Source: Actinomycetota bacterium
GTDB lineage: Bacteria > Actinomycetota > Acidimicrobiia > Acidimicrobiales > Ilumatobacteraceae
Length of the DNA: 64,000 bases
Assembly: GCA_005790505.1 (NCBI GenBank)
Contig: SXUP01000016.1
Coordinates: 1 to 64,000, forward strand
Direction of reading: 5' to 3'
This document shows positions 62,001-64,000 of the stretch, in pieces. How positions within the stretch are numbered: the stretch's first letter is position 1; the number at the start of each line of letters is the position of its first letter. The notes below the pieces were generated by a model. The model did not search any database, was not told the DNA's origin, and saw only the letters and a list, made by a program, of their open reading frames with translations. The position numbers and the translations under genes are program-made.

Positions 62001-63956
62001 ATGAATCAAACTGACCTCCACGAAAACGGAACACCAGCGTGGGGAGCCAGACGCGGGCCAGTGATGCCCTATATTCCGGCACTTGACGGTTTGCGGGCTC
62101 TGTCTGTTATTGCCGTGATTGTGTATCACGCTAACAGCGGCTGGCTTGGTGGTGGATTTTTGGGTGTAGAAGTATTTTTCGTTATTTCCGGATACTTAAT
62201 CACGTTGTTGCTTCTCGCTGAGAGAGAAAGAAGTGGCACGGTGTCTCTGCGTGACTTCTGGATGCGCAGAGCACGACGATTACTGCCGGCGTTGTGGACG
62301 TTGTTGGCATCACTCACGATTTGGTGTTTATTTTTTGATCGTGAGCGATTGGGAATGTTGCGCGGTGATGTTTTTGGGGCCCTTACCTATGTGTCCAATT
62401 GGTTCAACATTTGGTCTGGTTCTTCATACACTTCAGCTTTCTCGTTTGCACCGTTGCGTCATCTGTGGTCATTGGCAGTAGAAGAGCAGTACTACTTGGT
62501 TTGGCCAGTCGTCATGCTTATTGTGCTTCGGCGCATGAAACAGCGGGCATTACCCCTGATTGGGCTAGTTTTTGTGGCGATTGCCGTGGCGATTGCCGTG
62601 GCGACGGCGATGGTGTATCGCTCGGGTCCAATTGACACTTTTGCTAAAACTCCGGAGCAATTCATGTCCATTTTTGGACATCGTGTGTTGCGCATTGATT
62701 TTTTATATCTCGGCACTTTTAGTCGCGCGACCGGATTGTTTTTGGGCTCAGGTTTGGCGATGATGTGGCGGCCCTGGACTCTTGCTCGAGGCAAGGTCGC
62801 GCGCACTGGGAGGGCTTTAGATCTACTTGGAATTGGTGCTATTGCAGCACTTGGATACATGATGTGGAGTTTTCGCACTGTTGTTGAAAGTGTTGATGTG
62901 GGTCAACAGGGCTATGGCTTGTTGTATCAAGGTGGATTTTTTCTGGTTGGCTTGGCATCTATTGTTGCAATTGCAGCGGTGACTCATCCGCGCTCGGAGT
63001 TCGGCCGATGGGTGATTGGCAACCCCATCTTTGTGTGGGTGGGGGTGCGCAGTTATGGCCTTTATTTGTATCACTGGCCAATTTTTCAGTTGTACCGAAA
63101 AAGTGCAGGTACACCTCTAACACTCGAGCAATTTTGCTGGCTGATGCTGGTGTCACTGGTGGTGACTGAGTTGTCATATCAATTCATTGAAATCCCAATT
63201 CGGCGCGGCAAATTATTGCCGTGGTGGCGAGCACAGCGGGCATCCCTTGGTGCATTGCAGATGAGAGCGAGGCGCAAAGTCGGTGCTGCAGTCCTGCTGG
63301 TGTCAGTGTTGCCAATTTCCGCCGTTGGGGCATTGGTGACTGCAGATGTCGTACCTGATGACATCACACAAAACTTGAACGACAATGAAGATGCCGTGAC
63401 AAATGTGATGATCAGTACAACAACGATAGTCAGCACCGATACAACAATGGTGGTTGCCCCGTCAACGCCCGTTACTCTTGCGCCAGTAAAGCGAATTGAT
63501 GTTCTCGCAGTTGGAGATTCGGTCATGCTCGGCGCGGCACGCAAACTCAAAGCCAAGGGAATCACGGTGGACGCAGAGAAAAATCGGCAGTTCCATGAGT
63601 CACTTCAGATTTTTGGTTATCTCAATGCCACCGGAGAACTTGGTGACAATGTGGTCATCCATTTGGGAACCAATAACGGCACAACGAAGCAAACCCTTGA
63701 CCGAATTATGAAAGCACTGGTCAATGTGCGCCAGGTTGTTTTTTTGACAACCCATGTACCCACTAGGGGCTGGCAACGAAAGACCAATGCGCTCATTGCC
63801 GCCCTGCCCAAGCAATATCCCAATGTCAAAGTCTTGTACTGGAACGCCATTACCCAAGAGCATCCAGAGTTTTTTGCGGGCGACAAAGTGCACCTCAAAC
63901 CCGCTGGTCAAGATTTCTATGTAGAGCAGGTTTTAGCTGCATTGGGGCGCTCTTAG
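62001..63956 (+). CDS. OafA-like membrane O-acyltransferase with SGNH domain
   Basis: The 651-residue protein has an acyltransferase-3 domain (about 20-390) with ten membrane segments, opening IPALDGLRALSVIAVIVYH and containing GFLGVEVFFVISGYLITLLL, DFWMRRARRLLPALW and HLWSLAVEEQYYLVWP. After an extracytoplasmic Thr/Val linker comes an SGNH hydrolase-like domain (about 490-651): DVLAVGDSVMLGAA, VIHLGTNNGT, and DKVHLKPAGQDFY. Such proteins O-acetylate cell-surface sugars. It follows metF by six bases. Confidence 0.94.
   Translation: MNQTDLHENGTPAWGARRGPVMPYIPALDGLRALSVIAVIVYHANSGWLGGGFLGVEVFFVISGYLITLLLLAERERSGTVSLRDFWMRRARRLLPALWTLLASLTIWCLFFDRERLGMLRGDVFGALTYVSNWFNIWSGSSYTSAFSFAPLRHLWSLAVEEQYYLVWPVVMLIVLRRMKQRALPLIGLVFVAIAVAIAVATAMVYRSGPIDTFAKTPEQFMSIFGHRVLRIDFLYLGTFSRATGLFLGSGLAMMWRPWTLARGKVARTGRALDLLGIGAIAALGYMMWSFRTVVESVDVGQQGYGLLYQGGFFLVGLASIVAIAAVTHPRSEFGRWVIGNPIFVWVGVRSYGLYLYHWPIFQLYRKSAGTPLTLEQFCWLMLVSLVVTELSYQFIEIPIRRGKLLPWWRAQRASLGALQMRARRKVGAAVLLVSVLPISAVGALVTADVVPDDITQNLNDNEDAVTNVMISTTTIVSTDTTMVVAPSTPVTLAPVKRIDVLAVGDSVMLGAARKLKAKGITVDAEKNRQFHESLQIFGYLNATGELGDNVVIHLGTNNGTTKQTLDRIMKALVNVRQVVFLTTHVPTRGWQRKTNALIAALPKQYPNVKVLYWNAITQEHPEFFAGDKVHLKPAGQDFYVEQVLAALGRS
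62574..62604 (+). repeat. 12-bp tandem repeat inside the acyltransferase gene
   Basis: GTGGCGATTGCC occurs twice in tandem plus a partial third copy, encoding VAIAVAIAVA within a membrane helix. The frame is kept, so copy changes would lengthen or shorten that helix by four residues. Confidence 0.85.
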
Positions 63957-63967
63957 GGGTGAGCGCC
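63946..63967 (+). terminator. Hairpin at the end of the acyltransferase gene
   Basis: GGCGCTC pairs with GAGCGCC around an eight-base loop containing the stop codon. No T-run follows, so its role as terminator is tentative. Confidence 0.4.
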
Positions 63968-63982
63968 TACGCTTAGAGGTCT

Positions 63983-64000
63983 ATGACAACCCCCACAAGA
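63983..64000 (+). CDS. Possible start of the next gene (truncated by window)
   Basis: An ATG with five further open codons (MTTPTR) begins 27 bases after the acyltransferase stop. TACGCT, the hexamer used before two other genes, lies nine bases upstream, and GAGGT is placed as a ribosome-binding site. Too short to identify. Confidence 0.3.

Overview
The window is a gene-dense, roughly half-GC stretch of a bacterial chromosome. Gene order points to Actinomycetota: tuf-rpsJ, the S10/spc/alpha ribosomal clusters, secY-adk-infA-rpmJ, rpoA-rplQ-truA, then rplM-rpsI-glmM. The moderate GC, many GTG starts and a very long GlmS suggest an aquatic Acidimicrobiia lineage. That class-level placement is an inference from gene content, not from a tree. 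No gene-free stretch exceeds 300 bases. I see no rRNA, tRNA, CRISPR array, insertion sequence, phage gene or origin.

Layout. 1-19.5 kb: the 3' end of tuf, rpsJ, then two non-ribosomal genes (a membrane-anchored HtrA-type protease and an alpha/beta hydrolase) that split rpsJ from rplC. After a 250-base structured leader come rplC-rplD-rplW-rplB-rpsS-rplV-rpsC-rplP-rpmC-rpsQ, rplN to rplO, secY, adk, infA (apparent CTG start), rpmJ, rpsM-rpsK-rpsD-rpoA-rplQ-truA and rplM-rpsI. 19.5-31.7 kb: a long, tightly coupled run of amino-sugar, cell-wall and tRNA-modification genes: glmM, a 1131-residue GlmS, acpS, nnr, alr, tsaE, tsaB, rimI, tsaD, dus, maf. Most junctions from acpS on overlap by 4 bases. 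31.7-33.8 kb: groES-groEL behind a CIRCE operator and closed by a hairpin. 33.8-39 kb: a small protein and a Nudix hydrolase; on the minus strand an EamA transporter, an FMN riboswitch, ribD-ribBA-ribH (no ribE) and a secreted phospholipase A2. 39-57 kb: a mosaic of short units: hydrolases, guaA, a NlpC/P60 peptidase, an APH-type kinase, a dienelactone hydrolase, a VWA protein behind a paired palindromic operator, an SDR, YaaA, a ferredoxin-P450 pair, a UvrD/PcrA helicase, an amidohydrolase, a fasciclin lipoprotein, an HPP membrane protein, a GNAT-AAA+ fusion and several unknowns. 57-64 kb: a stand-alone B12-binding mutase subunit with sucC-sucD, purH, metF and an OafA-like acyltransferase with an SGNH domain.

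The most distinctive signal is regulatory. Ten genes at the head of transcription units carry a TANNNT hexamer with exactly six bases between it and the start codon, on both strands, and two more differ only in the first base. This is the geometry of leaderless transcripts. Other notable points are the giant GlmS, the GNAT-AAA+ fusion, the CTG-initiated infA, a 13-bp perfect hairpin over the 5' end of truA, the paired operator before the VWA gene, and an FMN riboswitch whose closing stem contains the ribD Shine-Dalgarno sequence.
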